Assembly: GCF_022701295.1 (NCBI RefSeq)
Contig: NZ_CP033204.1
Span: 1,426,001 to 1,490,000 of the forward strand
DNA from: Sphingopyxis sp. YF1
GTDB taxonomy: Bacteria > Pseudomonadota > Alphaproteobacteria > Sphingomonadales > Sphingomonadaceae
Reading direction: 5' to 3'
DNA length: 64,000 nt
In this document: positions 9,326 to 19,264 of the stretch, piece by piece
Layout of the letters: each line of letters begins with the position of its first letter
Position numbering within the stretch: the first letter of the stretch is position 1
The notes under the pieces: model-generated
What the model was told of the DNA's origin: nothing
The model's database searches: none
The model's input: the letters and a program-made list of their open reading frames with translations, nothing else
Translations under genes and position numbers: made by a program

Positions 9326-9898
9326 ATGGGCGGAGACAGGCAGATGATCGTCGGGGTCGACGAGGCGGGGCGCGGGCCGCTCGCCGGGCCGGTGGTCGCG
9401 GCGGCGGTGCTGCTCTGCGAGGACGGCATCGCCGGGCTCGACGACAGCAAGAAACTCTCCGCCAAGCGCCGCGCCGCGCTCGAAATCGAGATCAAGGCAC
9501 GCTGCCGCTGGGGCATCGGCGAGGCGAGCGTCGAGGAAATCGACCGCATCAACATATTGCAGGCGACCTTCCTCGCGATGACGCGCGCGGTCGAGGCGCT
9601 GGGCCTCGAGCCCGGGGAGGTGCTGGTCGACGGCAACCGCCTGCCCAAATGGCGCTACCGCGCGCGGGCGGTGGTCGGCGGCGACGCGCTGCACCCCTGC
9701 ATCTCGGCGGCGAGCATCCTCGCCAAGGAGCATCGCGACCGTTTCATGACCGGGGCGGCGCTGGAGTTTCCCGGCTTCGGCTGGGAAAGCAACATGGGCT
9801 ATGGTACGGCACAGCATCTCGCGGCGCTGCGCAAGCACGGACCGACGCCGCTCCACCGCGCCAGTTTCGCGCCGGTCGCGCAACTGACGCTGATCTGA
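9326..9898 (+). CDS. rnhB: Ribonuclease HII
   Basis: About 190 residues. It cleaves the RNA strand of RNA/DNA hybrids and single misincorporated ribonucleotides. The first catalytic pair is in [17 protein letters not shown] (Asp-Glu), the second acidic residue in VLVDGNRLP, and the later motif is [16 protein letters not shown]. The C-terminal [29 protein letters not shown] block is typical. The frame is open further upstream through an intergenic repeat; starts at 9326 (AAGGGG before it) or 9344 (GGAG before it) are both plausible, and the upstream part has no family likeness. Confidence 0.95.
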   Translation: MGGDRQMIVGVDEAGRGPLAGPVVAAAVLLCEDGIAGLDDSKKLSAKRRAALEIEIKARCRWGIGEASVEEIDRINILQATFLAMTRAVEALGLEPGEVLVDGNRLPKWRYRARAVVGGDALHPCISAASILAKEHRDRFMTGAALEFPGFGWESNMGYGTAQHLAALRKHGPTPLHRASFAPVAQLTLI

Positions 9899-9913
9899 CG
9901 GGCGGGAGAGGCG

Positions 9914-10810
9914 ATGCGCAAGGGGTTCAGGGCCGGCGACGTCGCCGGACAGGCCGGGCGGCGCTTTCTCGTCACCGGGGCCAATGCCGGGATCGGGTTC
10001 GAGGCGAGCCGGATCCTGGCGGCGCGCGGGGCACAGGTCGTCCTCGCCTGCCGCGACGCCGATCGCGCCGGGGCCGCGATGGACCGCATCCGCGCCGATG
10101 TGCCAAGCGCCGAACTGGCGTTCCAGCCGCTCGATCTCGCCGACCTCGACCAGGTAAAGGCCGCCGCGGATGCGCTCCGCGCCGGACCGCGGATCGACGT
10201 GCTGATCAACAATGCCGGCGTGATGATTCCGCCGCGGACGCTGACCAAGCAGGGTTTCGAGCTGCAATTCGGGGTCAACCACCTCGGCACCTTTGCGCTG
10301 ACCGGGCTGCTCCACGGTCATGTCGACGACCGCATCGTCGTTACCGCGAGCCTGGCGCACAAGGGCGGCGCGATCGATTTCAGCGATCTCGCCGCGACGC
10401 GCAGCTACCATCACTGGCAGCGTTACCAGATGAGCAAGCTCGCGAACCTGCTGTTCATGTTCGAGCTCGACCGGCGGCTGGGCGCCGCGGGGCGTGCGAC
10501 GCAGGCGATCGGGTGCCATCCCGGGGTGGCGCTGACCGAACTGACGCGGCACCTGCCATTGCCGCTGCGCACGATGACGCCGCTCGCCGCGCCCTTCTTC
10601 AACAGCGCCGCGCAGGGCGCCTGGCCGACCTTGCAGGCGGCCGCAGGGCCGCATGTCCAGGGCGGCGACTATCTGGGGCCGCAGGGGCTGGGCGAGATAT
10701 CGGGGCCGTCGGGGCCGGCGCGTGCGACGCGGACCGCGCGCGATTCGAAGCTGGCGCGCGAATTATGGGAACGTTCGATCGAACTGACCGGGGTCGATCC
10801 GGGGCTATAG
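9914..10810 (+). CDS. Short-chain dehydrogenase/reductase (retinol-dehydrogenase-like)
   Basis: 298 residues. NAD(P)-binding TGANAGIGFEASRILAARGA, then NNAGVMIPP, the catalytic Ser in VVTASLAHKGG and the YQMSK Tyr/Lys pair. This arrangement, with a long region after YxxxK, matches the retinol-dehydrogenase/WW-oxidoreductase-like SDRs. GGGAGAGG precedes the ATG. It is 15 bases after rnhB and 21 bases before the DUF2804 gene, so the three could be one transcript. The substrate is unknown, presumably lipid-like or steroid-like alcohols or ketones. Confidence 0.87.
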   Translation: MRKGFRAGDVAGQAGRRFLVTGANAGIGFEASRILAARGAQVVLACRDADRAGAAMDRIRADVPSAELAFQPLDLADLDQVKAAADALRAGPRIDVLINNAGVMIPPRTLTKQGFELQFGVNHLGTFALTGLLHGHVDDRIVVTASLAHKGGAIDFSDLAATRSYHHWQRYQMSKLANLLFMFELDRRLGAAGRATQAIGCHPGVALTELTRHLPLPLRTMTPLAAPFFNSAAQGAWPTLQAAAGPHVQGGDYLGPQGLGEISGPSGPARATRTARDSKLARELWERSIELTGVDPGL

Positions 10811-10831
10811 CCGGACAGAAAAGGGGGAGCG

Positions 10832-11854
10832 ATGACCCAGCATGTGATGGGCGAAGGGGCGCTGCACGACGGCGCGGGACGGCTGATCGATCCGGGCTAT
10901 GCGACGCGCGAGGTGCGCCGGTACGACCGCGCGGCGATCGCCGCCGAGCCGGTGCGGATCAAGGAATGGGATTATTATTGCATCCTCGATGCCGATTTCG
11001 GGCTGGCGCTCACTGTCGCGGACAACGCCTATGCCGGCTTTCTGGGCGTGTCGTGGATGGATTTGCGCGGGAAGGGCTTCGTCAACCATGGCGTGCTGAT
11101 CCCCGAACCGATGGGGACGATGGCGCTGCCGACGAGCGCCGACAGCGGCGACATCGTGCAGGCGCACGACGGGATGGAACTGGCGTTCCGGCATGAAACC
11201 GGCGGGCGGCGCCTGACCGTCCACGCGCCGGGTTTCGACGACGGGCGCGGCCTGTCGGGCGAGATCTGGCTCGATCAGCCCGCAATGGACCGGATGGTGA
11301 TCGCAACGCCGTTCGCCGATGATCCGCACGCCTTCTACTATAATCAGAAGATCAATTGCATGCCGGCGCGGGGGCGTGTGAAGATCGGCAATGAATCCTA
11401 TGATTTCATGCCGGAAAAAACCTTTGCCGTGCTCGACTGGGGGCGCGGGGTCTGGACGTACGACAATGTCTGGTACTGGGGATCGGCGTCGGGGCTGGTC
11501 GACGGTCGACGCTTCGGTTTCAACATCGGCTACGGGTTCGGCGACACGTCGGCGGCGAGCGAGAACATGCTCTTCGTCGACGGACGCGCGCACAAACTCG
11601 ATCAGGTGGTGTTCCACATGCCCGATGGCGCGCCCGACGCCGGAAACTGGCGCTTTTCTAGCAATGACGGGCGGTTCGAGCTGGACTTCGCGCCCGCGGT
11701 CAACCGCTGGGCCAAGGTCGATGCGGGGCTGGTCAAGACCGAGCAGGATCAGCTGTTCGGCTGGTTTTCGGGCAGGGTGGTCCTCGACGACGGCACCGCG
11801 ATGGCGGTTCGCGACCTGCCCGGCTTTGCCGAGAAGGTCTGGAACCGCTGGTAG
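10832..11854 (+). CDS. DUF2804 domain-containing protein
   Basis: 340 residues. The N-terminal LHDGAGRLIDPGYATREVRRYDRAAI and IKEWDYYCILDADFGLALTVADNAYAGFLGVSW blocks and the later WGRGVWTYDNVWYWGSASG block are the DUF2804 signature. There is no signal peptide and no membrane segment. Family function is unknown; the beta-rich sequence resembles lipocalin-like folds such as carotenoid hydratases, which is inference only. GGGGGAG stands before the ATG. A hairpin with a following T-run lies just after its stop. Confidence 0.8.
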   Translation: MTQHVMGEGALHDGAGRLIDPGYATREVRRYDRAAIAAEPVRIKEWDYYCILDADFGLALTVADNAYAGFLGVSWMDLRGKGFVNHGVLIPEPMGTMALPTSADSGDIVQAHDGMELAFRHETGGRRLTVHAPGFDDGRGLSGEIWLDQPAMDRMVIATPFADDPHAFYYNQKINCMPARGRVKIGNESYDFMPEKTFAVLDWGRGVWTYDNVWYWGSASGLVDGRRFGFNIGYGFGDTSAASENMLFVDGRAHKLDQVVFHMPDGAPDAGNWRFSSNDGRFELDFAPAVNRWAKVDAGLVKTEQDQLFGWFSGRVVLDDGTAMAVRDLPGFAEKVWNRW

Positions 11855-11863
11855 TCGCGATCG

Positions 11864-11897
11864 CGGCCCGTTCGGGCCGGGCGGCGAAATTTTTTTT
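11864..11897 (+). terminator. Possible rho-independent terminator
   Basis: A 6-bp stem CGGCCC/GGGCCG with a GTTC loop (11864-11879) is followed, after ten bases, by eight Ts (11890-11897). It starts 10 bases after the DUF2804 stop. The gap between stem and T-run is longer than ideal. Confidence 0.45.
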
Positions 11898-11903
11898 ACA
11901 GGT

Positions 11904-13233
<1,330 letters not shown>

Positions 13234-13240
13234 GATCGAT

Positions 13241-13318
13241 CGTCATTGCGAGCGAAGCGAAGCAATCCAGAGTGGCGTAAACCGCCCTCGATTGCTTCGC
13301 CCGGCTTCGCAATAACGG
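13241..13318. repeat. Inverted repeat (CATTGCGAGCGAAGCGAAGC type)
   Basis: CATTGCGAGCGAAGCGAAGC at 13244-13263 and its imperfect reverse complement at about 13289-13315 bracket 25 bases. It is a common alphaproteobacterial intergenic palindrome. It lies between ccrM and folP and may form the 3' hairpin of ccrM. Confidence 0.75.
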
Positions 13319-13334
13319 CTAAAGGGGGCACGCG

Positions 13335-14465
13335 ATGTTTCACCCGCTGACCAAGGCCGATCTCGGCGGCGCCTCGTCCGCTGCATGGCTTTATTGCCGC
13401 CCGGCCTGCTTCGTCGACCGCCCGCACGAACTCGACGAGGCCTGTTTGCGCATCGCCGACACGATGGTGTGGTTCGCGGCCTGGCACATCAGCCTGCGCG
13501 ACGAAGGCGTCGTGCGCTCGGCGATCGTCGCGGTGCCGGAATTCGCCGATTGGGTGGCGGCGATGCCCGATCATCTGGTCGCGATGGCGGGGGCGCAACG
13601 CGCCGGGGTGCTGCGCCCGCGCGGCGCGCTGCAACTCGGCGAACGCACGGTGCGGCTCAATGAGCCGCAGCTGATGGGCATCCTCAACGTCACCCCCGAC
13701 AGTTTTTCGGACGGCGGCAAGCATGTCGACCATGCGGCGGCGATCGAGGCAGGGTTCGCGCTGTCCTCGGCGGGGGCGGCGATCGTCGACGTCGGCGGGG
13801 AATCGACGCGGCCCGGCGCGCCGCTGGTCTGGGACGGCGACGAGATCGCCCGGATCGAAAATGTCGTCGCGGGGCTCGCGCGCGGCGGGGTCGCGGTGTC
13901 GATCGACACGCGCAAGGCGGCGGTGATGGAGGCGGCGCTCGCGGCGGGGGCTGCCATCGTCAACGATATTTCGGCGCTGCGTTTCGACGACCGGTCGATG
14001 GAGGTGGTCGTCGCGGCGGGCTGTCCGGTGGTGCTGATGCACGCGCCCTCGGCCAAAAGCGACGCGCACGAAGGCGGCGATTACGATCATGTGCTGTTCG
14101 ACGTCTACGACATGCTCGCCGAACGCGTCGCGGCGTGCACGGCGGCGGGGATCGATCCTGCGAAGATCATCGTCGATCCGGGGCTGGGCTTCGGCAAGGG
14201 GGTCGCCGACAATCTGGCGCTGGTGAACGGGCTGGCGCTGTTCCACACGCTCGGCTGCCCGATCCTGTTCGCGGGCAGCCGCAAGCGGCTGATCGGGGCG
14301 CTCGACAATGAAGCCCCCGCCGACCAGCGGCTCGGCGGTACGGTGGCGCTGCACTATCAGGCCGCGTCGCAGGGCGCGCAGATGCTGCGCGTGCACGATG
14401 TGGCGGAAAACCGGCAGGCGCTGCGCGTGTGGCGCGGGCTGCGCGATGCGGCGCTGACGGCCTAA
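13335..14465 (+). CDS. folP: Dihydropteroate synthase with N-terminal extension
   Basis: 376 residues, against about 280 for E. coli FolP. The catalytic domain starts near residue 113: LMGILNVTPDSFSDGGKH, then DVGGESTRPGA, IVNDISALRF, and the C-terminal GSRKRLIGAL. It condenses pABA with dihydropterin pyrophosphate in folate synthesis and is the sulfonamide target. The first ~105 residues (FHPLTKADLGGASSAAWLYCRPACF onward) are not part of the known fold; they contain no obvious catalytic motif. The extension is in frame with a good start and no stop between, so it is real. Confidence 0.93.
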   Translation: MFHPLTKADLGGASSAAWLYCRPACFVDRPHELDEACLRIADTMVWFAAWHISLRDEGVVRSAIVAVPEFADWVAAMPDHLVAMAGAQRAGVLRPRGALQLGERTVRLNEPQLMGILNVTPDSFSDGGKHVDHAAAIEAGFALSSAGAAIVDVGGESTRPGAPLVWDGDEIARIENVVAGLARGGVAVSIDTRKAAVMEAALAAGAAIVNDISALRFDDRSMEVVVAAGCPVVLMHAPSAKSDAHEGGDYDHVLFDVYDMLAERVAACTAAGIDPAKIIVDPGLGFGKGVADNLALVNGLALFHTLGCPILFAGSRKRLIGALDNEAPADQRLGGTVALHYQAASQGAQMLRVHDVAENRQALRVWRGLRDAALTA

Positions 14466-14800
14466 TCCGCGTCCCTGCGCGCCTTTTTCCCGCGTGCGAC
14501 CTCGGTCGCCAGCGCTTCGAAGCGCGGCTCCCACGTGCGGCGGAAACGCTCGATCCACGCGTCGATCTCGTCGAAGCGTTCGGGCGCGACGGCGTAGAGT
14601 CGCCGGCGTCCCTCGGCCTCGGCGGTCGCGAAGCCGTTTTCGCGCAGCACGCGCAGATGCTGCGACACAGCGGGCTGCGAAATGCCATATTCGGCGGCGA
14701 TCACCTCGACGATCTCGCCCGAGGCCTTGCGCCCGTCGGCGAGCAGTTCGAGGATGCGCCGGCGCACCGGATCGCCGAGGATGTCGAAGGCATGCATCAC
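14462..14800 (-). CDS. ArsR-family transcriptional regulator
   Basis: 112 residues. It is a winged helix-turn-helix: MMHAFDILGDPVRRRILELLADGRKASGEIVEVI, recognition helix GISQPAVSQHLRVLRENGF, wing AEAEGRRRLYAVAPERFDEID. No metal-binding cysteines are present, so it belongs to the non-metal SdpR/YcxD-like group that usually pairs with an SRPBCC protein. It overlaps the upstream SRPBCC gene by 4 bases, so it is the second gene of that operon and may repress it. An AT-rich inverted repeat upstream is a candidate operator. Confidence 0.88.
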   Translation of the reverse strand: MMHAFDILGDPVRRRILELLADGRKASGEIVEVIAAEYGISQPAVSQHLRVLRENGFATAEAEGRRRLYAVAPERFDEIDAWIERFRRTWEPRFEALATEVARGKKARRDAD

Positions 14801-15450
14801 TCGGGCGCGGCGGCGCCGGTGTAGAAGGCGGTCGTGCTGGCGCCCGAGCGGCGCGCGGCCGCCTCGGGGGTGCCATAAGCGAGCGATGCGCCGGTCCAGG
14901 CCTCGCTGCTCGCCGTTGCGAAGGCGATGCCTTCGTCGCTCAGCGCCCAGGTCTCTTCGGCGAAGCGCTCATTGCTCTTGCCTGTCTCGATATGCCAGCC
15001 GAGCCCCATCAGGGAGAGATCCCAGCCGACTCCGACTGCACCCGGGCCGAATTTGTCCCAGAACTCCTCCGACTTGTCATCGAGCGGCGCGATGTGCCGG
15101 AGGGTGAGGCGCGTGCGGTCGCTGCTTGCCGCTTCGAGTTCGACCTCGACCCAGCTGATGCTGCCGCCGAATTCCCACGTCATGGCCAGGCGCGACGGCG
15201 GCGTGCATGTCGTGATGGTGCCGCCGGCATTGCCCTTGATCTGGTAGCGGCCGCCGAGTTTTAGTTCGCCGCTGACCGGCGCGAACCAGCGCGGAATGCG
15301 CTCCGCATCGGTGAGCGCGTTCCACAAATCGTCGATCCCGGTGGGATAGTCGCGCATGGCGACGACCGCACGGGCAGGCTGCCCTTCATGGCTGACATCC
15401 TCGACCTTGCGGACAACCATGGCGGCTTGCTGGCGGGTATCGAGCGACAT
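14797..15450 (-). CDS. SRPBCC / AHSA1-like domain protein
   Basis: 217 residues. The first ~150 fit the AHSA1-type START/SRPBCC fold: VVAMRDYPTGIDDLWNALTDAERIPRWFAPVSGELKLGGRYQIKGNAGGTI and LAMTWEFGGSISWVEVEL. The fold has a hydrophobic pocket for a small ligand; ligand unknown. The C-terminal ~60 residues are an additional Ala-rich segment (WALSDEGIAFATASSEAW onward). It is transcribed with the ArsR regulator, a frequent pairing in which the regulator controls the operon. Confidence 0.85.
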   Translation of the reverse strand: MSLDTRQQAAMVVRKVEDVSHEGQPARAVVAMRDYPTGIDDLWNALTDAERIPRWFAPVSGELKLGGRYQIKGNAGGTITTCTPPSRLAMTWEFGGSISWVEVELEAASSDRTRLTLRHIAPLDDKSEEFWDKFGPGAVGVGWDLSLMGLGWHIETGKSNERFAEETWALSDEGIAFATASSEAWTGASLAYGTPEAAARRSGASTTAFYTGAAAPE

Positions 15451-15480
15451 GCGCGACTCTCCTTGCTGACGGAGAGATCA

Positions 15481-15520
15481 TATCAATATCAAATTATATA
15501 AGTCCAGAATTATATATTGG
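15481..15520 (-). promoter_or_regulatory. AT-rich promoter with repeated AATTATATA boxes
   Basis: AATTATATAA (15492-15501) and AATTATATAT (15508-15517) lie 30-70 bases before the SRPBCC start, in an otherwise GC-rich region. The repeats are 16 bases apart and partly palindromic (TTATATAA). They are the likely promoter and ArsR operator of the SRPBCC-ArsR operon. This is inference from position and composition. Confidence 0.5.
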
Positions 15521-15542
15521 CTGTCGCCGCCGACCCGCGCCC

Positions 15543-16973
15543 TTAGGCGGCGGTGTCGATCCCGAGGTCGCTGAGCTTGCGGTAGAGCGTCGAGCGCCCG
15601 ATGCCGAGGCGGCGGGCGACTTCGCTCATGCGGCCGCGGTAATGGCCGATCGCGAGCCGGATCACGTCGGCCTCGATCTCTTCGAGCGGGCGGAGGTTGC
15701 CATCGGGGAGGTAGAGGGTGACGCCGATCGCTTCACCATTGATCGCGACGTCGCCCTGACCGGCGGCGCTGCCGCCCAGCGCGGCCTCGATCGCGCGGAA
15801 ATCGGCGCTGGTGAGCACGTCGGTGGTGCTGCCGACCGCGGCGCGGAACAGCACGTCCTGAAGCTGGCGGACGTTGCCCGGCCAGGCGTAAGCGGCGAGC
15901 AGGCGCAGCGCGTCGTCGGTGACACCGATCGGCCCCATGCCGGGCAGCCCGCCGATGCGCGCGAGAAGGTGCCGCGCGAGCGGGCCGACGTCGCCTCGGC
16001 GCTCCGACAGCGGGGGCAGGGTGAATTGCGCGGTCGACAGCGCGTAGAACAGGTCCTCGCGGAAATGTCCCGCCTCGATCAGCTTGTCGAGCGGGCTGGC
16101 GCTGGTCGCGATGATGCGCACGTCGACGGTCTGGCGGATGCTGCCGCCGATCATCTGCACCTCGCCCGAATTGAGGAACTCGACGAGTTTCGCCTGCGTT
16201 TCGAGCGGGATGCACTCGACATGGTCGATGATGATGCTGCCGCCGTCGGCCTGCACGAGCCGGCCGACCTGGCGGTCGAAGGCGCCCGGAAAGGCGCCGC
16301 GTTCGTGGCCGAACAGCCCCGACCCGATCAGGCCGGGCGACACCGCCGAGCAATCGACCATGACGAGCTGGCCGCGCGCGCGCGGCGAGGCGCTGTGGAT
16401 CGCGCGGGCAAAGACCTCCTTGCCGGTGCCGGGCTTGCCGTTGATCATCACCGGGACACGCGCGCGCGCCGCCTTGGCGGCGATCGCCAGCGCGCTGCGG
16501 AAATTGGGGCTCGATCCGATGATTTCCTCGAACGCCAGCGGCGCGCGGAGCTTTTCGGTGAGCGGGCGAAGTTCGCCCTGCGGGCCGTTTGGAGCGACGA
16601 CGCGATCGAGCGCTTCGAGCAGCCGGTCGGGCGCGATCGGTTTCTGGACAAAGTCGCTCGCGCCGGCGCGCATCGCCGACACCGCAACCTCGACCCCGTT
16701 GCGCATCGTGATGACGATCAGCGGCAGGCCGGGGCGCCAGCGGCGCAGTTCGGCGACGAATTCGCCGATGTCCATGCCCGGGGTGCCCTGGTCGACGAGC
16801 ACGGCGTCGAGCGCCATGCCTTCCTGCGTGCCGAGCTTGGCGAGCGCGGTGTCGGTGTCGCCCGCGGCGATGCTGCGCCAGCCGCCGCGCGCGACGAGCG
16901 CCGACAGGAAGCGCTGCTGCGCCGGCTCGCTGTCAACGATCATCACCATGCGGGTATCACGCGTGCTTGCCAT
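15543..16973 (-). CDS. NtrC-type response regulator with degenerate sigma-54 motifs
   Basis: 476 residues in three domains. Receiver (10-125): phospho-acceptor Asp61 in AVLVDQGTPGMD, Lys111 in VQKP. AAA+ domain (150-385): Walker A GKPGTGKE (179-186). C-terminal Fis-type helix-turn-helix (EVARRLGIGRSTLYRKLSDLGI). Two key motifs are changed. The sigma-54 contact loop GAFTGA reads GAFPGA (226-231), and the Walker B GGTLFLDE reads GGSIIIDH (244-251), replacing the catalytic Glu by His. It probably binds DNA and responds to phosphorylation but may not activate sigma-54. No histidine kinase is adjacent. Domain assignment is firm; the loss of activity is inferred. Confidence 0.9.
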   Translation of the reverse strand: MASTRDTRMVMIVDSEPAQQRFLSALVARGGWRSIAAGDTDTALAKLGTQEGMALDAVLVDQGTPGMDIGEFVAELRRWRPGLPLIVITMRNGVEVAVSAMRAGASDFVQKPIAPDRLLEALDRVVAPNGPQGELRPLTEKLRAPLAFEEIIGSSPNFRSALAIAAKAARARVPVMINGKPGTGKEVFARAIHSASPRARGQLVMVDCSAVSPGLIGSGLFGHERGAFPGAFDRQVGRLVQADGGSIIIDHVECIPLETQAKLVEFLNSGEVQMIGGSIRQTVDVRIIATSASPLDKLIEAGHFREDLFYALSTAQFTLPPLSERRGDVGPLARHLLARIGGLPGMGPIGVTDDALRLLAAYAWPGNVRQLQDVLFRAAVGSTTDVLTSADFRAIEAALGGSAAGQGDVAINGEAIGVTLYLPDGNLRPLEEIEADVIRLAIGHYRGRMSEVARRLGIGRSTLYRKLSDLGIDTAA

Positions 16974-17215
16974 GATGCCGAATATGTCCCCAGTTTGCGG
17001 CGCTTGTGCGCGCCGGTCCGCCTTCGTACGCCGGTTTAGCCCCGAGGGGTAAAGGCAGGATTAAGGCCGTTCGCCTCTAGCGCGCTCGGCGATAGGGGAA
17101 AAGCCGCACTTGAGCATCGCCGGAGGCGTGGCTAAGAGCGGCGCAAGGGCCGATTCTGGACGCCGCGCGGCGCGCGCGCGAACGGAGCATCGGCGACACG
17201 CAAAGGGGAAGAGCC

Positions 17216-17338
17216 ATGGCGGAACAGCAGGAAATGAAGGCAGCGAACGAAACCTATTCGGGTTTTGTCGGCCTGATCAAATTCGGAACGATCGCCACCG
17301 TGATCGTTGCCGCGTTCGTCGTTCTCCTGATCTCCTGA
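17216..17338 (+). CDS. aa3-type cytochrome c oxidase subunit IV
   Basis: 40 residues: a short polar N-terminus (MAEQQEMKAANETYSGFVGL) followed by one membrane helix (GTIATVIVAAFVVLLIS). The phrase ETYSGFVGLIKFGTIA is the signature of the small bacterial subunit IV of aa3 oxidases. GGGGAAGAG precedes the ATG. It lies 10 bases before pntAA, an arrangement seen in other alphaproteobacteria (general knowledge), far from the other oxidase genes, which are not in this window. Confidence 0.85.
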   Translation: MAEQQEMKAANETYSGFVGLIKFGTIATVIVAAFVVLLIS

Positions 17339-17348
17339 CCCGACCGGC

Positions 17349-18470
17349 ATGCGCATCGCTGTCCTGAGGGAACTCGCCCCCGGCGAGACCCGTGTCGCCG
17401 CGACTCCGGAAACCGCGAAGAAATTCATCGGTCTGGGCGCAGAGGTTGCCGTCGAGGCAGGGGCAGGGGAGCAGGCGTCGATCGCCGATGCCGACTATGC
17501 CGCGGCAGGGGCGAGCGTGGGCAGCCGCGCCGACACGCTGAAGGGTGCGAACATCATCCTCGGCATTCAGGGCCCCGATCCGGCGAGCCTGTCGGGCTTT
17601 GCCGACGGTGCCTGGCTTGCCGCGGGGCTCAATCCGTTCGGTGAGCGCGCGCGCGTCGACGAATATGCGAAGCTCGGGCTCGAGGCGCTGGCGATGGAAT
17701 TCATGCCGCGCATCACGCGCGCGCAGTCGATGGATATCCTGTCGAGCCAGGCGAATCTCGCCGGCTACAAGGCGGTGCTGATGGCGGCGAACGCCTATGG
17801 CCGCGCCTTTCCGATGATGATGACCGCCGCGGGTACCGTCAGCGCCGCCAAGGCGTTCGTGATGGGCGTCGGCGTCGCGGGGCTGCAGGCGATCGCCACC
17901 GCGCGGCGTCTGGGCGCACAGGTCAGCGCGACCGACGTGCGCGCCGCGACCAAGGAACAGATACTGAGCCTCGGCGCCAAGCCGATCTTCGTCGAGACCG
18001 TCGCGGGGATCGAGGGCGAGGGCGCGGGCGGCTATGCCACCGAAATGTCCGACGAATATAAGGCGGCGCAGGCCGAGCTCGTCTCGTCGCACATCGCCAA
18101 GCAGGACATCGTCATCACCACCGCGCTGATCCCGGGACGCCCCGCGCCGCGGCTGATCAGCGATGCGCAGCTGGCGACGATGCGCGCGGGCAGCGTGATC
18201 GTCGACATGGCCGCCGAAAGCGGCGGCAATGTCGAGGGTTCGGTCTCGGGCGAAGCGAAGAAGATCCACGGCGTCACCGTGATCGGCGCGCAGAATATCG
18301 CGGCGCTGATGCCCGCCGACACCAGCGCGCTGTTCAGCCGCAACCTGTTCAACTTCCTTTCGGCCTTCTGGGACAAGGAAGCCGGCAAGCCCGTGCTCGA
18401 CGAGGAAATCGGGAGCGCGGTGCGGCTCACGCAGGGCGGCAAGGTCGTCAACGAGCGGTTGCTGGGGTGA
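17349..18470 (+). CDS. pntAA: NAD(P) transhydrogenase subunit alpha, domain I (PntAA)
   Basis: 373 residues: the soluble NAD(H)-binding component of the proton-pumping transhydrogenase, which drives NADPH formation. Visible are MRIAVLRELAPGETRVAATPETAKKFIGLGAEV, the RITRAQSMDILSSQANLAGYKAV block, the Rossmann segment VMGVGVAGLQAIATARRLGAQVSATDVR, and the mobile loop TTALIPGRPAPRLI. As in Rhodospirillum rubrum, the enzyme is split into three polypeptides. Unusually, pntAB and pntB do not follow directly but come 2.1 kb later. Confidence 0.95.
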   Translation: MRIAVLRELAPGETRVAATPETAKKFIGLGAEVAVEAGAGEQASIADADYAAAGASVGSRADTLKGANIILGIQGPDPASLSGFADGAWLAAGLNPFGERARVDEYAKLGLEALAMEFMPRITRAQSMDILSSQANLAGYKAVLMAANAYGRAFPMMMTAAGTVSAAKAFVMGVGVAGLQAIATARRLGAQVSATDVRAATKEQILSLGAKPIFVETVAGIEGEGAGGYATEMSDEYKAAQAELVSSHIAKQDIVITTALIPGRPAPRLISDAQLATMRAGSVIVDMAAESGGNVEGSVSGEAKKIHGVTVIGAQNIAALMPADTSALFSRNLFNFLSAFWDKEAGKPVLDEEIGSAVRLTQGGKVVNERLLG

Positions 18471-19231
18471 GGCGCGCGCTGATCGGGGGGCTGGTCGCGG
18501 CGCTCGTCTCGGCGGGCGCCACGCCGGCGTTTGCGAAGACCAACGAAGACAAGTTCCGCTATCAGTTCAGCACTATTTTCGTTCCCGAAGCCTCGGCGAG
18601 CGAGGAGCGGTTGGTTGCCAAGCGGGATGCGTGGTTTTTTGGCCGCCGCACGCCGAGCCTGTCGGTGCGCGTGCTCGGCGACGTCGAGGTGCCCGACGCC
18701 GAATTCAGCGATGCGATCCGCAGCGGCGATATGATCATCCTGGCGCAAGGCAATGAGATTTACGGCTGTGAGCGCGATTCGCCGCAGGATACGCTCTGGA
18801 CCATCTACAAGAAGCTGTGCCTCGCCGACTTCGACAAGGATGGCGCCTTCGAATCCTATTATCTGAACAACGACCATCCCTATGCGGATTTCCATGTCCA
18901 GACCGAGGAAAAGAAGGATTTCCGGCCGATGCCGCCGGTGCGATATGAACCCGTCCCGGTCCGCGCCTACGATGAGATGGACGATTATCAGTCCTTCTTC
19001 GGTGCTTATGTCGGCTCGAAATTCGCGATCTGTCTTGGCGCGCCCGTGAAGAATTTCGGGCCGATCTGCCTCACGGACGGCGCGAAGATCAAGCCCACGA
19101 CGAGCTGGCAGACCTTTACCTATCGCGGCGGCATTTTTTCGGTGCGCGAGCATGGTCCCGATCAGTTGGCGATCCGGATCGAGAAGCCGTTCGATGCGTT
19201 CGAATATCCGGCCTTCGAACCCAAGCCATAG
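18467..19231 (+). CDS. Exported protein of unknown function
   Basis: 254 residues, GTG start overlapping the pntAA stop. The N-terminus RRALIGGLVAALVSAGATPAFA is a signal peptide, so the protein is periplasmic. I recognise no family. Visible traits are an aromatic- and acid-rich body, an LADFDKDGAFESYYLNND stretch resembling a calcium-binding DxDxDG loop, and four cysteines (two close to CERDS and KKLC, two in AICLGA and GPICLTDG) that could form disulfides. Translational coupling to pntAA suggests coexpression with the transhydrogenase, but no link in function is evident. Base composition is less GC-rich than its neighbours. Confidence 0.7.
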   Translation: MRRALIGGLVAALVSAGATPAFAKTNEDKFRYQFSTIFVPEASASEERLVAKRDAWFFGRRTPSLSVRVLGDVEVPDAEFSDAIRSGDMIILAQGNEIYGCERDSPQDTLWTIYKKLCLADFDKDGAFESYYLNNDHPYADFHVQTEEKKDFRPMPPVRYEPVPVRAYDEMDDYQSFFGAYVGSKFAICLGAPVKNFGPICLTDGAKIKPTTSWQTFTYRGGIFSVREHGPDQLAIRIEKPFDAFEYPAFEPKP

Positions 19232-19264
19232 GGGCCGACAGCGGGAAGCTGGCGGAGACGAAAG

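Noticed and set aside
9217..11196. A 659-codon frame through rnhB, the SDR and DUF2804 genes
   Set aside because: Arg-rich without homology; the three real genes lie in other frames with good starts.
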